Origin: Egaibacter danicus
Lineage (GTDB): Bacteria; Pseudomonadota; Gammaproteobacteria; Burkholderiales; Burkholderiaceae_C
Direction of reading: 5' to 3'
Assembly (NCBI GenBank): GCA_016707075.1
Contig: JADJII010000007.1
Location: forward strand, 124,001-188,000
DNA: 64,000 nt
The notes beneath the pieces were generated by a model. The model saw nothing but the letters and a program-made list of their open reading frames with translations, made no database searches and had not been told where the DNA came from. The position numbers and the translations under genes are program-made. Shown here piece by piece: positions 7,841 to 18,661 of the stretch (the first letter of the stretch is position 1; every line of letters begins with the position of its first letter).

Positions 7841-10757
7841 GCGCGGGGGCCGATGGTGCACGAACCAGATACTGGCTCATGGCTTCAAATTGAAACTGCC
7901 GGGCCAACGCGCGCAGGTGTTGCACAAAGCTGGCACATTCGGGTTGCAGGGCTTCAATGTCGTCGAGCTGGTTCAGCACGCCACGGAAATAGCCCAGACT
8001 CACCACTTGGGCCAAAGCCTGCACGCGTGCAGGTGTGGGCCAACTTTGCGGGACAACCGGCGGGTGGCTTGTCATGGAGGGCATTTCGGGTATCGCCTCA
8101 TCGGTCCACACGAGCGAGAGGCGTCGCTCGAGCCAGTCCAGCAACTCGCTATGGCGCACCGGCTTGACGATGAAATCTTCAGGGGCGATGTTCACATCGT
8201 TCTCCAGCCCCTTGTCAAAGGCATTGGCCGAAACGATGGCCATGTGGATATCACGATGCCCGGCAGCACGCAGGCGGCGGATGGTTTCCCAGCCATCGAT
8301 GCCGGGCATGGCCAGGTCCATCAAAATCACATCCGGGCGGTAACCCGCAGCCAGCAAGTCCAGACAATCGTGGCCGCTGGCAGCGCTACGCAGCTCGAAC
8401 CCCATGGGTGTGAGCAACTGTTGCAGCAGTTCACGATCGGGCTCTTCGTTGTCCACCACCAGCAGCTTGCGGCGGGGGCCCAGATAGCCGCGCGGCTGTC
8501 GCCGGGAGGCGGGCAGCACGGCGTGTTTACCCACCACGGAGCCCGGATGAACCTCAGGCAAAAAGAGCTTGATGCGAAATACCGAGCCCTGCCCTGGCGT
8601 GCTGCTGACGGTCATCTCGCCACCCATCAAATCGGTCAGCATTTTGGCAATCGTCAAACCCAGACCCGCACCGCCCGAAGCGCCGCTGCCCGGTGGCGAC
8701 TGGCCAGTCTGCGAGCCACGCTCAAACGGCTCAAACACACTGGCCAGCTCGGCTGGTGTCATGCCGGGGCCGGTGTCTTCAATCTCCAGCAGCGCCATTT
8801 CACGCGCATAACGAACCCGCAGACTGACGCGACCGCTGGCAGTGAACTTGATGGCGTTGCCCAGCAGGTTGATCAAAATCTGGCGCACGCGTTTTTCATC
8901 GGCACGCACCACCTCAGGCAACGGGCCTTCGGGTTCAAACCGGAACCGCAAACCCTTAGCCTGCGCCTGCGGCTCGAACATGTCGCACATCTCGTGCACA
9001 CAGTCGGCAAACTGCATGGGTTTGACATTCAGCGTGAGCTTGCCGCTCTCGATGTGGGCCATGTCCAGCGTGCCCTCGATCAACGACAGCAAATGCTCTC
9101 CGCCACGGCGGATCACGCTGACCGCCTGCTGGCGGTGCGGTGGCACCGTGGTGTCTTCACCCATCAGCTGCGCGTAACCCAGAATGCTGTTCAGCGGTGT
9201 GCGCAGTTCGTGGCTGATGGCGCTGATGTAGCGGCTCTTGGCGCGGTTGGCCTGATCCGCTGCGTGACGTGCTTCATCGGCGGCTTGCCGGGCATCCTTT
9301 AACGCCTGATCGGTCTGGCGGTGCAGTTCAATTTCGCGCTGCAGCAGATTGGTCTGGCGGTTGGACTCTTCTTGCGCTACCTGACGGCTCTTGTGGGCCA
9401 GCACCAGCCACCAGGCCACAATGCCCGCAGCAACCAGCAGGGCCATGTAGGCCTTGAGAAAACCTGACCGCAATGCCGTTTCGGCTGGTGCATCCATCAG
9501 CTGCGCGCCCAGTTGGGTATCTGCCACCACCTGTGCCAGCGCACGCAGTTCCTGGTAGTACAGCAGGCCAAACACGGTCGCCAGCAACGGCACAACGATG
9601 AGCATCAACAGCATGAAGTGGCTCAGGCCCGTGTCAAGATAGGGCCAGATGCGACGGGGCAGCAGCCAGCGCAAGGTGCCCGACCATTGTGCAGACAGAC
9701 TGGCGTGCGGCTTGCACAGGTCCCCACAACGTGCATCGAGCGTGCAGCACAAGGAGCAGATGGGACCCTGGTAGGCCGGGCAATGGGCCATGTCAGGGCC
9801 TTCGTATTCGCGTTCGCAAATCACGCAGTGCTGCAAGGTGAGTGGTTTATGGATGCTGGTGTCGCCCGGGGTTCGGGCGATGTAATAGCGCCCCCCGGTA
9901 GCCCACGCAATCAAAGGTGAGATGACAAAGGCTGTGCCCAAAGCGATCACTGCAGAGAATGCCTGTGCCACGGGGCCAAATACGCCCAGATAGGCGGCCA
10001 CGGACAGCACGGATGCCAGCCCCATCGCACCCACACCCACAGGATTGATGTCATAAAGATACGCTCGTTTGAACTCAATGCCTTTGGGCGACAGGCCCAG
10101 CGGCTTGTTGATGACCAGATCCGCCACCACGGCCATCATCCACGCAATGGCGATGTTGGAATACAGCCCGAGCACATCGCCCAGTGCCTGAAAGACATTC
10201 ATCTCCATCAGCATGAAAGCGATCAGGGTATTGAACACCACCCACACCACACGACCGGGGTGGCTGTGTGTGATGCGTGAAAAGAAGTTGGACCATGCCA
10301 GAGAGCCGGCATAGGCGTTGGTGACGTTGATCTTGACCTGCGACACCACGACAAACACCGCTGTGGCCGCCACGGCCCAGCCGTAATTCGGGAACACGTA
10401 TTCATAAGCAGCCAGATACATCTGGTTCGGGTCTACCGCACGGTCTGGCGGCACCATGTGAGAAATGGCCAGCCAGGCCAGCAAGGCACCACCCAGCATC
10501 TTCGCCACACCCAGCACCACCCAGCCGGGCCCGCCAGCTAGCACACCAAACCACCAGCGGCCTCGCGTGGCCGGGGTCTTGGCTGGCATGAAACGCAGGT
10601 AGTCGGCCTGTTCCCCCATTTGGGTAATCAGTGCAATGCCTACGGTCAGCGCTGCACCAAACAAATGCAAATTGAAACCGGCAACCACACTTTTCTCACC
10701 GATGTAGTGCGTTATACTAATAAATGCACCAGGATCGCGCATCAGCACATAGGGCAA
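7821..10757 (-). CDS. NCS1-permease/hybrid histidine kinase, C-terminal part (frameshifted)
   Basis: 978 residues continuing the protein begun at 11361. Residues 1-295 complete an NCS1 (cytosine/allantoin-type) permease core with many membrane segments. Residues 311-348 form a cluster of eight cysteines (CVIC, then HCPAYQ, ICSLCC, CGDLC) resembling a zinc-binding module. Two further membrane spans (about 378-402 and 436-454) and a coiled coil follow. HisKA has H516 in ISHELRTPLN; then come an HATPase_c domain (DTGPGM, GAGLGLTIAKML), a receiver domain (VILMDLAMPGIDGW) and a C-terminal helical tail. The frame is broken at a GGG run at 10752-10754. Removing one base restores a single protein of about 1179 residues. 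It probably senses a transported nitrogen compound. Confidence 0.85.
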   Translation of the reverse strand: MPYVLMRDPGAFISITHYIGEKSVVAGFNLHLFGAALTVGIALITQMGEQADYLRFMPAKTPATRGRWWFGVLAGGPGWVVLGVAKMLGGALLAWLAISHMVPPDRAVDPNQMYLAAYEYVFPNYGWAVAATAVFVVVSQVKINVTNAYAGSLAWSNFFSRITHSHPGRVVWVVFNTLIAFMLMEMNVFQALGDVLGLYSNIAIAWMMAVVADLVINKPLGLSPKGIEFKRAYLYDINPVGVGAMGLASVLSVAAYLGVFGPVAQAFSAVIALGTAFVISPLIAWATGGRYYIARTPGDTSIHKPLTLQHCVICEREYEGPDMAHCPAYQGPICSLCCTLDARCGDLCKPHASLSAQWSGTLRWLLPRRIWPYLDTGLSHFMLLMLIVVPLLATVFGLLYYQELRALAQVVADTQLGAQLMDAPAETALRSGFLKAYMALLVAAGIVAWWLVLAHKSRQVAQEESNRQTNLLQREIELHRQTDQALKDARQAADEARHAADQANRAKSRYISAISHELRTPLNSILGYAQLMGEDTTVPPHRQQAVSVIRRGGEHLLSLIEGTLDMAHIESGKLTLNVKPMQFADCVHEMCDMFEPQAQAKGLRFRFEPEGPLPEVVRADEKRVRQILINLLGNAIKFTASGRVSLRVRYAREMALLEIEDTGPGMTPAELASVFEPFERGSQTGQSPPGSGASGGAGLGLTIAKMLTDLMGGEMTVSSTPGQGSVFRIKLFLPEVHPGSVVGKHAVLPASRRQPRGYLGPRRKLLVVDNEEPDRELLQQLLTPMGFELRSAASGHDCLDLLAAGYRPDVILMDLAMPGIDGWETIRRLRAAGHRDIHMAIVSANAFDKGLENDVNIAPEDFIVKPVRHSELLDWLERRLSLVWTDEAIPEMPSMTSHPPVVPQSWPTPARVQALAQVVSLGYFRGVLNQLDDIEALQPECASFVQHLRALARQFQFEAMSQYLVRAPSAPAHEPEAC

Positions 10758-11361
10758 AAGGCACGGCCAGCATTACCAGCCATAAGGGTTGCGTCCAGAC
10801 CTGCAGACGGCTGATGGTGGACACGCCGTGCGTCACCAGTGGAATGACCACCAGCGCACAAATCAGGTAGCCCCAGGTAGGCGCAATGCCCAGTGCCAGT
10901 TCCAGCGCATAGGCCATGACGGCAGCCTCCAGCGCGAAGAAAATGAAGGTGAACGAGGCATAAATGAGCGACGTGAGGGTGGAGCCGATGTAACCGAAGC
11001 CCGCGCCGCGCGTGAGCAAATCCATGTCCACGCCGTAACGTGCCGCATACACGCTGATAGGCAGGCCAGCCAGGAAAATGATGAGCCCCGTGGCCACGAT
11101 GGCCCAAAAGGCGTTCAGAAAGCCGTATTGCACAAACAGTGTGGCGCCTACCGCTTCCAGAATCAGGAACGAGGCCGCACCAAACGCCGTGTTGGCCACC
11201 CGCCATTCCGACCATTTGCGAAAGCTCTGCGGCGTGTAGCGCAGGGCGTAATCTTCCATGGTTTCACTGGCGACCCAGGCGTTGTAGTCGCGGCGGATCT
11301 TCACCACGCGTTGTGGCGCGTCAGTCAGGGGCGGCTGTTCGGTCAGGTTGTGCACAGACAC
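10717..11361 (-). CDS. NCS1-permease/histidine kinase hybrid, N-terminal fragment
   Basis: Residues 1-203 are the first part of an NCS1 permease: DYNAWVASETMEDYALRYTP, then FGAASFLILEAVGATLF and membrane helices up to WLVMLAVPFA. The last 11 residues (LCADARSWCIY) are out of frame. The proper continuation YVLMRDPGAF is in the neighbouring frame, starting inside the 7821-10757 reading frame. One extra base in GCCCTA (minus strand) explains this. It may be a real inactivation or a sequence error; the downstream frame shows no further decay. The gene diverges from ureA. Confidence 0.8.
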   Translation of the reverse strand: MSVHNLTEQPPLTDAPQRVVKIRRDYNAWVASETMEDYALRYTPQSFRKWSEWRVANTAFGAASFLILEAVGATLFVQYGFLNAFWAIVATGLIIFLAGLPISVYAARYGVDMDLLTRGAGFGYIGSTLTSLIYASFTFIFFALEAAVMAYALELALGIAPTWGYLICALVVIPLVTHGVSTISRLQVWTQPLWLVMLAVPFALCADARSWCIY

Positions 11362-11496
11362 AACGTGCAGCTTTCATGCCATGCACCCACTATCCATCCG
11401 GCATTTGGCGTACCTGCGCACAGAATCAGGGCACGAGCCTTGCTTAATAATGATCAGTCCTCCCAAACATCGCCGGCCGCCACACGCCTGACCACC

Positions 11497-11799
11497 ATGG
11501 AACTCACCCCCCGCGAAAAAGACAAGTTGCTGCTGTTCACCGCTGCACTGCTGGCCGAGCGCCGCAAGGCGCGTGGCCTCAAGCTCAACTACCCGGAAAG
11601 CATGGCCCTGATCAGTGCCGCGGTCATGGAAGGCGCGCGCGACGGCAAGACCGTCGCCCAGCTCATGAGCGAAGGCCGCACCGTGCTGACCCGCGCCGAC
11701 GTGATGGACGGCATCGCCGAAATGATTCCCGACATCCAGGTGGAAGCCACTTTCCCTGACGGCACCAAGCTGGTGACCGTGCACCAGCCTATCGTATGA
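11497..11799 (+). CDS. ureA: Urease subunit gamma
   Basis: Exactly 100 residues, the normal length of UreA. It begins MELTPREKDKLLLFTAALLA and carries GLKLNYPESMALISA, EGARDGKTVAQLM and VMDGIAEMIPDIQVEATFPDGT. Upstream in-frame sequence is the shadow of the divergent gene, so ATG 11497 is the start. UreA is one of the three structural subunits of the nickel urease that splits urea to ammonia and carbon dioxide. It opens the rightward operon ureA-J-B-C-E-F-G. The 135 bp to the divergent sensor gene must hold the promoter. Confidence 0.97.
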   Translation: MELTPREKDKLLLFTAALLAERRKARGLKLNYPESMALISAAVMEGARDGKTVAQLMSEGRTVLTRADVMDGIAEMIPDIQVEATFPDGTKLVTVHQPIV

Positions 11800-11863
11800 A
11801 CAACCCCCGGCTTGCCCACTGCGTGTGGCCGCTTGTTAACCGATCCCACTTACGGAGACTACG

Positions 11864-12466
11864 ATGAACCCACGAGTCAAATTCGCTCTTCTTTTAATAG
11901 CTGCTTGCGCAATACCCACGGGGGCTATGGCCCATATTGGGGTTGACAACCATGAACATTCCGGGTTTTTGACCGGGTTTCTACATCCAATTGGCGGCAT
12001 GGACCATCTGGCAGCGATGGTGTCTGTCGGCTTGTGGAGCGCACTGGCAGCGCGTCGGGCTGGCCCCGCGTTGCTGTGGGGCCCTCTGGGTTTTGCCAGC
12101 ATGTTGCTGGTGGGTGCGCTCATCGGCCTGCAGGGCATCGCCATCCCGGCCGTGGAGCCCATGATCGCAGCGTCGTTGCTGGTAACGGGTCTTCTGGTGG
12201 TCAGCCGCCTGCGTGTGCAGGGTATCGCTGCGGCGCTCATCGTCGGCGTGTTTGCGGTGTTTCACGGTCTGGCCCACGGCTACGAACTGGCTGGCAGCCC
12301 CAGTGCCTTGCATACACTGGCCGGGATGCTGACCGCCACCGTGTTGTTGCACGCCGCCGGTTTGACGCTGGGCTGGGCCTTGCGCTCTACCCCTGTGTGG
12401 GTGCCCCGCATCGCTGGTGCCGCCGTGGTTTTTTTCGGCAGCGTGATCTTGTTGCAACTGGCCTGA
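11864..12466 (+). CDS. ureJ: HupE/UreJ family membrane protein
   Basis: 200 residues. A signal peptide ending AMA precedes the conserved HIGVDNHEHSGFLTGFLHPIGGMDHL, the His-rich first segment of HupE/UreJ proteins. Six to seven hydrophobic helices follow, with FHGLAHGYEL in the fifth. HupE/UreJ proteins are thought to be nickel permeases supplying hydrogenase or urease. Its place between ureA and ureB is the classic UreJ position. The stretch coding the end of the signal peptide matches the dispersed repeat found elsewhere in the window. Confidence 0.93.
   Translation: MNPRVKFALLLIAACAIPTGAMAHIGVDNHEHSGFLTGFLHPIGGMDHLAAMVSVGLWSALAARRAGPALLWGPLGFASMLLVGALIGLQGIAIPAVEPMIAASLLVTGLLVVSRLRVQGIAAALIVGVFAVFHGLAHGYELAGSPSALHTLAGMLTATVLLHAAGLTLGWALRSTPVWVPRIAGAAVVFFGSVILLQLA
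11888..11932 (+). repeat. Dispersed repeat fragment inside ureJ signal-peptide codons
   Basis: TTTTAATAGCTGCTTGCGC then AATACCCACGGGGGCTATGGCC. The words TAATAGCTGCTTGCGC and CACGGGGGCT match the intergenic repeat copies (compare 51906-51958). Here they are read as codons for LLIAACAIPTGAMA. Confidence 0.45.
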
Positions 12467-12489
12467 GTGGCGCACAGGCGTAACGCACC

Positions 12490-12794
12490 ATGACCCCCGG
12501 CGAAATCATCACCGACGAAGACGAGCACATCCTCAACACGGGCCGACGCACCGTGACACTGGTTGTCCAAAACACGGCCGACCGGCCCATTCAGGTCGGC
12601 TCGCACTACCACTTTGCCGAGACCAATGGCGCGCTGGGCTTTGACCGGGCTGCCGCACAGGGCATGCGGTTGAACATTGCGTCAGGCTCTGCAGTCAGGT
12701 TCGAGCCGGGGCAACAGCGCACCGTCGAATTAGTGGACTACGCGGGAGGCCGGATTGTGTATGGCTTTCGTGGACTAACACAAGGGAAACTCTG

Positions 12795-12795
<1 letters not shown>
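12490..12795 (+). CDS. ureB: Urease subunit beta
   Basis: 101 residues, the usual UreB length. TPGEIITDEDEHILNTGR, the family start, leads to VQVGSHYHFAETN-type sequence (QVGSHYHFAETNGALGFDR) and GQQRTVELVDYAGGR. It packs with UreA and UreC in the cytoplasmic apoenzyme. The TGA overlaps the ureC ATG by one base, indicating translational coupling. Confidence 0.97.
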
Positions 12796-14512
<1,717 letters not shown>

Positions 14513-14513
<1 letters not shown>

Positions 14514-15100
14514 TGCTCCAAACATCGAAACTGATGCCCCAGGGTGCCGGGCTGGCCCCGGTACTGATCAAACGCGCCGCCACGGTGGAACTGGATTGGG
14601 ACGTGCGTCAGAAAAGCCGCTTTGACGCAACCGACTCAACCGGTCGCCAACTGGGTGTCTTTTTGCCACGCGGCACGGTGGCGCGCGGTGGCGATGTTCT
14701 GGTCGCCGAAGACGGCTCGCTGATCAAGGTGGTGGCTGCGCCACAGTCCGTGCTGCGCATCACGCATTGCACCGAACACGGTACCCCGTATGACCTGATT
14801 CGCGCGGCCTACCACCTGGGTAACCGCCACGTGCCAATTGAGTTGAAACCCGATCACCTGAAGATCGAGCCCGACCATGTGCTGGCCGACATGTTGCGCG
14901 CGATGCACCTGATTGTGAATACAGTCAATGAAGCATTCGAGCCGGAAAATGGTGCTTACGCCACGGGCGGCCATGCGCACACTGGGCACGGGCACAACCA
15001 TGACCACGACGATCATGGCCACAAGCATTCCCATGAGCACACCGCCACGCCTGCCGCTACGGGGCATGTGCATGGCCCCTGCTGCGGGCACGACCACTGA
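14513..15100 (+). CDS. ureE: Urease accessory protein UreE (nickel metallochaperone)
   Basis: 195 residues. The UreE N-domain (RFDATDSTGRQLGVFLPRGT) and metal-binding C-domain (AYHLGNRHVPIELK) are followed by a His-rich tail from about residue 154 (HAHTGHGHNHDHDDHGHKHS and on) ending GPCCGHDH. The tail should bind several Ni ions. UreE delivers nickel to the UreG-UreF-UreD-apourease complex. One-base overlap with ureC shows coupling. Confidence 0.95.
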
Positions 15101-15111
15101 ACATACTGCGC

Positions 15112-15789
15112 ATGCTTGACGCCAGCCTGATGCAGCTGATGTGGCTGGCTTCGCCAGCCCTGCCCATTGGCGGGTTTTCATACTCCGAAGGCCTTGAAGC
15201 CGCCGTGGATAGTGCGCTAGCAGCTACAGAATTAGGAGCAAAAGACTGGCTACTGGATCAACTGCACATTAGTCTGGCACGATCTGATCTGGCCGTAGTC
15301 GCCCAAGCCATTCCCGCCTGGCGGCAGGCTGACGCAAAGCGCATCGCCGGATTGAATGCCTGGGTTCTACAGACTCGCGAGAGCAGCGAGCTGCGTCAGC
15401 AAAGCGAGCAGATGGGTCGCTCCCTGCTGGAATGGCTGCGCAACCACACAACGGCACGTGCGGAGCAGATCGACCTGCTGGCCGGTCTGCAGCCCACTTA
15501 TCCGATGGCCTTTGCATTGGCTGCCAGCAGCACCGGCGCACCGGTGCGCGACTGCCTGCTGACCTACGCCTTCGGCTGGGCCGAAAACATGACGCAGGCG
15601 GCTATCAAATCGGTGCCACTGGGTCAAAGCGCGGGGCAGCGTATCCTGTCTGCGTTGACGGCTGAAATCCCGGCTGCTATTGATCACGCTCTGGCACTGG
15701 ACGACGACAGTCGACAGGCTTTTTCCCCCATGCTGGCCATCTTGAGCAGCCAGCATGAGATTCAGTATTCAAGGCTTTTTAGATCGTAA
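15112..15789 (+). CDS. ureF: Urease accessory protein UreF
   Basis: 225 residues of helical protein with LMWLASPALPIGGFSYSEGLE at the start, AFGWAENMTQAAIKSVPLGQ in the middle and FSPMLAILSSQHEIQYSRLF at the end, all UreF hallmarks. UreF acts as the activator of the UreG GTPase in nickel insertion. It follows ureE by 11 bp. Codons around 15215-15245 (GCGCTAGCAGCTAC, GGAGC) resemble part of the dispersed repeat, but the protein is intact. Confidence 0.95.
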   Translation: MLDASLMQLMWLASPALPIGGFSYSEGLEAAVDSALAATELGAKDWLLDQLHISLARSDLAVVAQAIPAWRQADAKRIAGLNAWVLQTRESSELRQQSEQMGRSLLEWLRNHTTARAEQIDLLAGLQPTYPMAFALAASSTGAPVRDCLLTYAFGWAENMTQAAIKSVPLGQSAGQRILSALTAEIPAAIDHALALDDDSRQAFSPMLAILSSQHEIQYSRLFRS

Positions 15790-15798
15790 ATGACCTCT

Positions 15799-15843
15799 AG
15801 CCCTCTCCTTTATTGCGCAAGTAGCTCCTTTATCAATAGCAAA
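15799..15843 (-). repeat. Dispersed repeat, reverse orientation, between ureF and ureG
   Basis: On the minus strand: GCTATTGATAAAGGAGCTAC then TTGCGCAATAAAGGAGAGGG. The same word order as the other copies. It fills the whole 59-bp ureF-ureG gap, immediately before the ureG start, and contains no evident ribosome-binding site. Confidence 0.55.
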
Positions 15844-15848
15844 TCACC

Positions 15849-16511
15849 ATGTCCGCACTGCACCACATTCCTAACCGCACCAAGAACCTGCCCCCCCTGC
15901 GCGTGGGGATCGGCGGCCCTGTGGGTTCTGGCAAGACCACGCTGCTGGAAATGCTGTGCAAAGCCATGCGCGAGAAATATGACTTGGTGGCCATCACCAA
16001 TGACATTTACACAAAAGAAGATCAACGCATCCTCACCGTCAGCGGTGCACTACCCGCGGAGCGCATCATGGGTGTAGAGACCGGCGGTTGCCCGCACACC
16101 GCCATCCGCGAAGACGCCTCCATCAACCTGGAAGCCATCGACCGCATGCTGGTCGAGTTCCCCAATGCTGACGTGGTGTTTATTGAGAGCGGTGGCGACA
16201 ACCTGGCTGCCACTTTCAGCCCCGAACTGAGCGACCTGACCATTTACGTGATCGATGTGGCCGCTGGCGAAAAAATTCCCCGCAAGGGCGGCCCCGGCAT
16301 CACCAAAAGCGACATGTTCGTCATCAACAAGACTGACCTGGCGCCCCACGTGGGCGCTGATCTGAAAGTGATGGAGGCCGATACGGTGCGCATGCGCACA
16401 ACGCCAAAAGGCCTCAAGCCTTTCGTCATGACCAACCTGAAGACCCTGGACGGCCTGAAAGATGTGATTTCTTTCATCGAAACCAAAGGCATGCTGCAAG
16501 CCAGCGCTTGA
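15849..16511 (+). CDS. ureG: Urease accessory GTPase UreG
   Basis: 220 residues of the SIMIBI GTPase class. P-loop GGPVGSGKTT is at 22-31, then ITNDIYTKEDQRIL, ETGGCPHTAIREDAS (with the nickel-binding CPH), IESGGDNLAATFSPEL and the base-recognition INKTDLAPHVGADL. GTP hydrolysis drives nickel insertion into urease. Last gene of the ure operon; ureD, whose product anchors UreF/UreG, is absent here and probably lies beyond the left edge with urtCDE. Confidence 0.97.
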   Translation: MSALHHIPNRTKNLPPLRVGIGGPVGSGKTTLLEMLCKAMREKYDLVAITNDIYTKEDQRILTVSGALPAERIMGVETGGCPHTAIREDASINLEAIDRMLVEFPNADVVFIESGGDNLAATFSPELSDLTIYVIDVAAGEKIPRKGGPGITKSDMFVINKTDLAPHVGADLKVMEADTVRMRTTPKGLKPFVMTNLKTLDGLKDVISFIETKGMLQASA

Positions 16512-16602
16512 CTGCGCACGTCCTGTTTCTGAAATCAGGCCAACATCCTGAAAAGCGTAGACTTGCTCGACTGATGGAATAAACCTGAAGGGGAACCGAG
16601 CC

Positions 16603-17286
16603 ATGGATTTGCTGGATTTCGCTCGCGGCCCAGCGCTGGCCGTCGCGCTCGTTGTCTTTGTTCTGGGATCACTTTGGCGCCTGATCTCTGTATTGCGACG
16701 CCCGCGAATGCCGGACCTCTCACCAGCACGCGACGGAGCACCGTCTAACCTGGCGGGCGCATGGCGCAACATCCTGCGCGGCATGTGGCCGCGCAAGGAG
16801 TTTGGTCCAGGTCCGCAGGTGGTCACCATCAACGGCTATGTCTTCCATATCGGTCTGGCACTGATATTTTTCGGCTACGCACCCCACATCGCCTTCATCC
16901 ACCGCCTCACCGGCCTGTCGTGGCCGGCCCTGCCCGACATGGTGATGTACCTCGCCGCCGGTGCCACCATCATCGCGATGTTGCTGGCGCTGTTTGCGCG
17001 CATGACCAACCCGGTGCGAAGAAAAATCTCGATTGCCGATGACTGGATCACCTGGACCATCACTTTCCTGCCTGTGATCACGGGTATGGCGGTGATCACC
17101 GAGCCCTCGGCGATTGTCCTGGCGCGAGACCACGTCATCTACCGGGGCCCATTGGCCGTACATCTGATAACGCTGGAACTGCTGCTGATCTGGTTCCCGT
17201 TCGGCAAGCTGATGCACGCCTTCCTGTTCGCCTTCTCGCGCGGGGCCACCGGCATGCGCTTCAGCCATCGGGGAGTCAAACTATGA
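16603..17286 (+). CDS. DsrM/NarI-like cytochrome b membrane subunit
   Basis: 227 residues with about five hydrophobic helices (from about 10, 85, 120, 150 and 185) and membrane histidines in NGYVFHIGLALIFFGYAPHIAFIH and AVHLITLELLLIWFPFGKLMHAFLF. These fit the haem-b-binding respiratory nitrate-reductase-gamma/DsrM family. AAGGGGAACC precedes the ATG. The next gene overlaps by four bases and encodes a DsrK/HdrD-like iron-sulfur protein, so the two form a DsrMK-like quinone-linked module, a paralogue of the dsrMK pair at 31-33 kb. Its place just upstream of tusA-dsrE2 suggests sulfur-linked electron transfer (inference). Confidence 0.8.
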   Translation: MDLLDFARGPALAVALVVFVLGSLWRLISVLRRPRMPDLSPARDGAPSNLAGAWRNILRGMWPRKEFGPGPQVVTINGYVFHIGLALIFFGYAPHIAFIHRLTGLSWPALPDMVMYLAAGATIIAMLLALFARMTNPVRRKISIADDWITWTITFLPVITGMAVITEPSAIVLARDHVIYRGPLAVHLITLELLLIWFPFGKLMHAFLFAFSRGATGMRFSHRGVKL

Positions 17287-18587
17287 GCACTGCTGTTTCC
17301 GCAACAAAGGCCTTCGACCAGCAGGGCACCCTGAGTAACGAGGCGCGTGTCAATGCCGCCATGGGCAGCTTCGTCTCCGAGTTCGGTGTCACCGCTTCGC
17401 TGCATATGGAGTCCTGCGTGCGCTGCGGCCTGTGCGCCGATGCCTGCCACTTTCATGTGGTCACTGGTGACCCCAAGTACACGCCGATCTACAAGCTCGA
17501 ACCGTTTCGCCGAGCCTACCTGCGCGAGGTCAGCCCGCTGGCGCCGCTGATTCGGGCGCTGGGTCTGGTCAGGAAGCCTCGCATTGAAGATTTGCAGCAG
17601 TGGCAGGAACTGCTGTACGACTCCTGCAATATGTGCGGCCGCTGCACATTGGCCTGTCCGATGGGCATCGACATTGCCGAGCTGGTGAAGGAAGCGCGTC
17701 ACGGCATGTTCAAGGCCGGCCTGGTGCCCGACCGGCTGGCGCTGATGGACCGCACCGCGCGTCAGTGGGGCAGCACGGCCACTCCAGGCGAAGATCTGCC
17801 AGACATCCTGGCCGAGGTGTCGGCAGAGCATGAGGTAGCGATTCCCTGCAACCTGGAGCACGCCGACGTCCTGGTCACAGCCGCGCCGGCCGAACTGGGC
17901 GAACACACCAAGGCGCTGGCCGATGCTGCAAAAATTCTCAATCGCATCGGTGTGAAGTGGACGATGCACCAGGGCGGCTTTGACGCGTCCAACATCGGAT
18001 TCAACAACGGTGACCTGGAGTTGCAGGAGAAGCTCACGCGCGCCCTGATCGATACCGCCGTGAAAATCGGCGCCAGGACCGTGCTGCTGCCAGAATGCGG
18101 CCACGCCTACGGCGCCGCCCGCTGGGAAGCCGCCAAATGGTATGGTCAGGCGCTGCCAGTGCGCATCATCCACATGACCGAGTTTCTGGACGAGCTGATC
18201 ACCTCCGGTCAGATCCGCGTGAACAAGATCGGCGAGACGGCGACTTTCCATGACCCCTGCCAGATCGTGCGGCGCGGCGGGCTGGAAGCGGCGGCACGAC
18301 GGGTGCTGGCTGCCCTGGGCTTTGAGTTGATCGAGCTCGAAAACCATGGCCTGACGGGTTATTGCTGCGGTGGTGGTGGTGGCGTGGTGTCGAACCAGCG
18401 CGCAACACCGTTGCGCCACAAGGTGTTCGAGCTGAAGCAGCAGCAGGTCGAGGCAACCGGTGCCAAGCGCTTCGTCACGAGTTGCGGCCAGTGTCGTATC
18501 ACACTTGATATGGGTGCGAAACATACAAATTGGGACAAGCCAACCGAGAGCCTGCTGGAACTGGTAGCCGACAACCTCGAAGATTGA
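17283..18587 (+). CDS. DsrK/HdrD-like (Fe-S)-binding oxidoreductase
   Basis: 434 residues. Two ferredoxin-type [4Fe-4S] motifs have cysteines 45/48/51/55 (CVRCGLCADAC) and 115/118/121/125 (CNMCGRCTLAC). Two CCG-type domains follow (LPECGHAYGAARWEA; YCCGGGGGVVSN with TSCGQCRITLD). This is the heterodisulfide-reductase subunit D/DsrK plan, with a noncubane [4Fe-4S] site expected. It overlaps the membrane subunit by four bases, so they form one complex on the cytoplasmic face. The partner thiol could be a DsrC-type protein or a TusA relay. Not the canonical dsrK, which is at 31809. Confidence 0.85.
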   Translation: MSTAVSATKAFDQQGTLSNEARVNAAMGSFVSEFGVTASLHMESCVRCGLCADACHFHVVTGDPKYTPIYKLEPFRRAYLREVSPLAPLIRALGLVRKPRIEDLQQWQELLYDSCNMCGRCTLACPMGIDIAELVKEARHGMFKAGLVPDRLALMDRTARQWGSTATPGEDLPDILAEVSAEHEVAIPCNLEHADVLVTAAPAELGEHTKALADAAKILNRIGVKWTMHQGGFDASNIGFNNGDLELQEKLTRALIDTAVKIGARTVLLPECGHAYGAARWEAAKWYGQALPVRIIHMTEFLDELITSGQIRVNKIGETATFHDPCQIVRRGGLEAAARRVLAALGFELIELENHGLTGYCCGGGGGVVSNQRATPLRHKVFELKQQQVEATGAKRFVTSCGQCRITLDMGAKHTNWDKPTESLLELVADNLED

Positions 18588-18661
18588 TCGTTACAAAATG
18601 GGGGGCCAACTCAACCACCCACTCTGACAGTCCGGCTTTGCTGGAGGGCACAAGCCCCTAT

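Noticed and set aside
7737..9302. 521-aa frame on the plus strand opposite the histidine kinase
   Set aside because: Antisense to well-conserved HATPase and receiver motifs; rich in His/Gln/Ala with no domain.
10789..11496. N-terminal extension of ureA in the same frame
   Set aside because: It reads through the divergent sensor gene and promoter region; UreA is always about 100 residues and ATG 11497 gives exactly that.
17139..18524. 461-aa frame antisense to the DsrK-like gene
   Set aside because: The opposite strand has two ferredoxin motifs and CCG domains; this frame is an artefact of GC-rich codon use.
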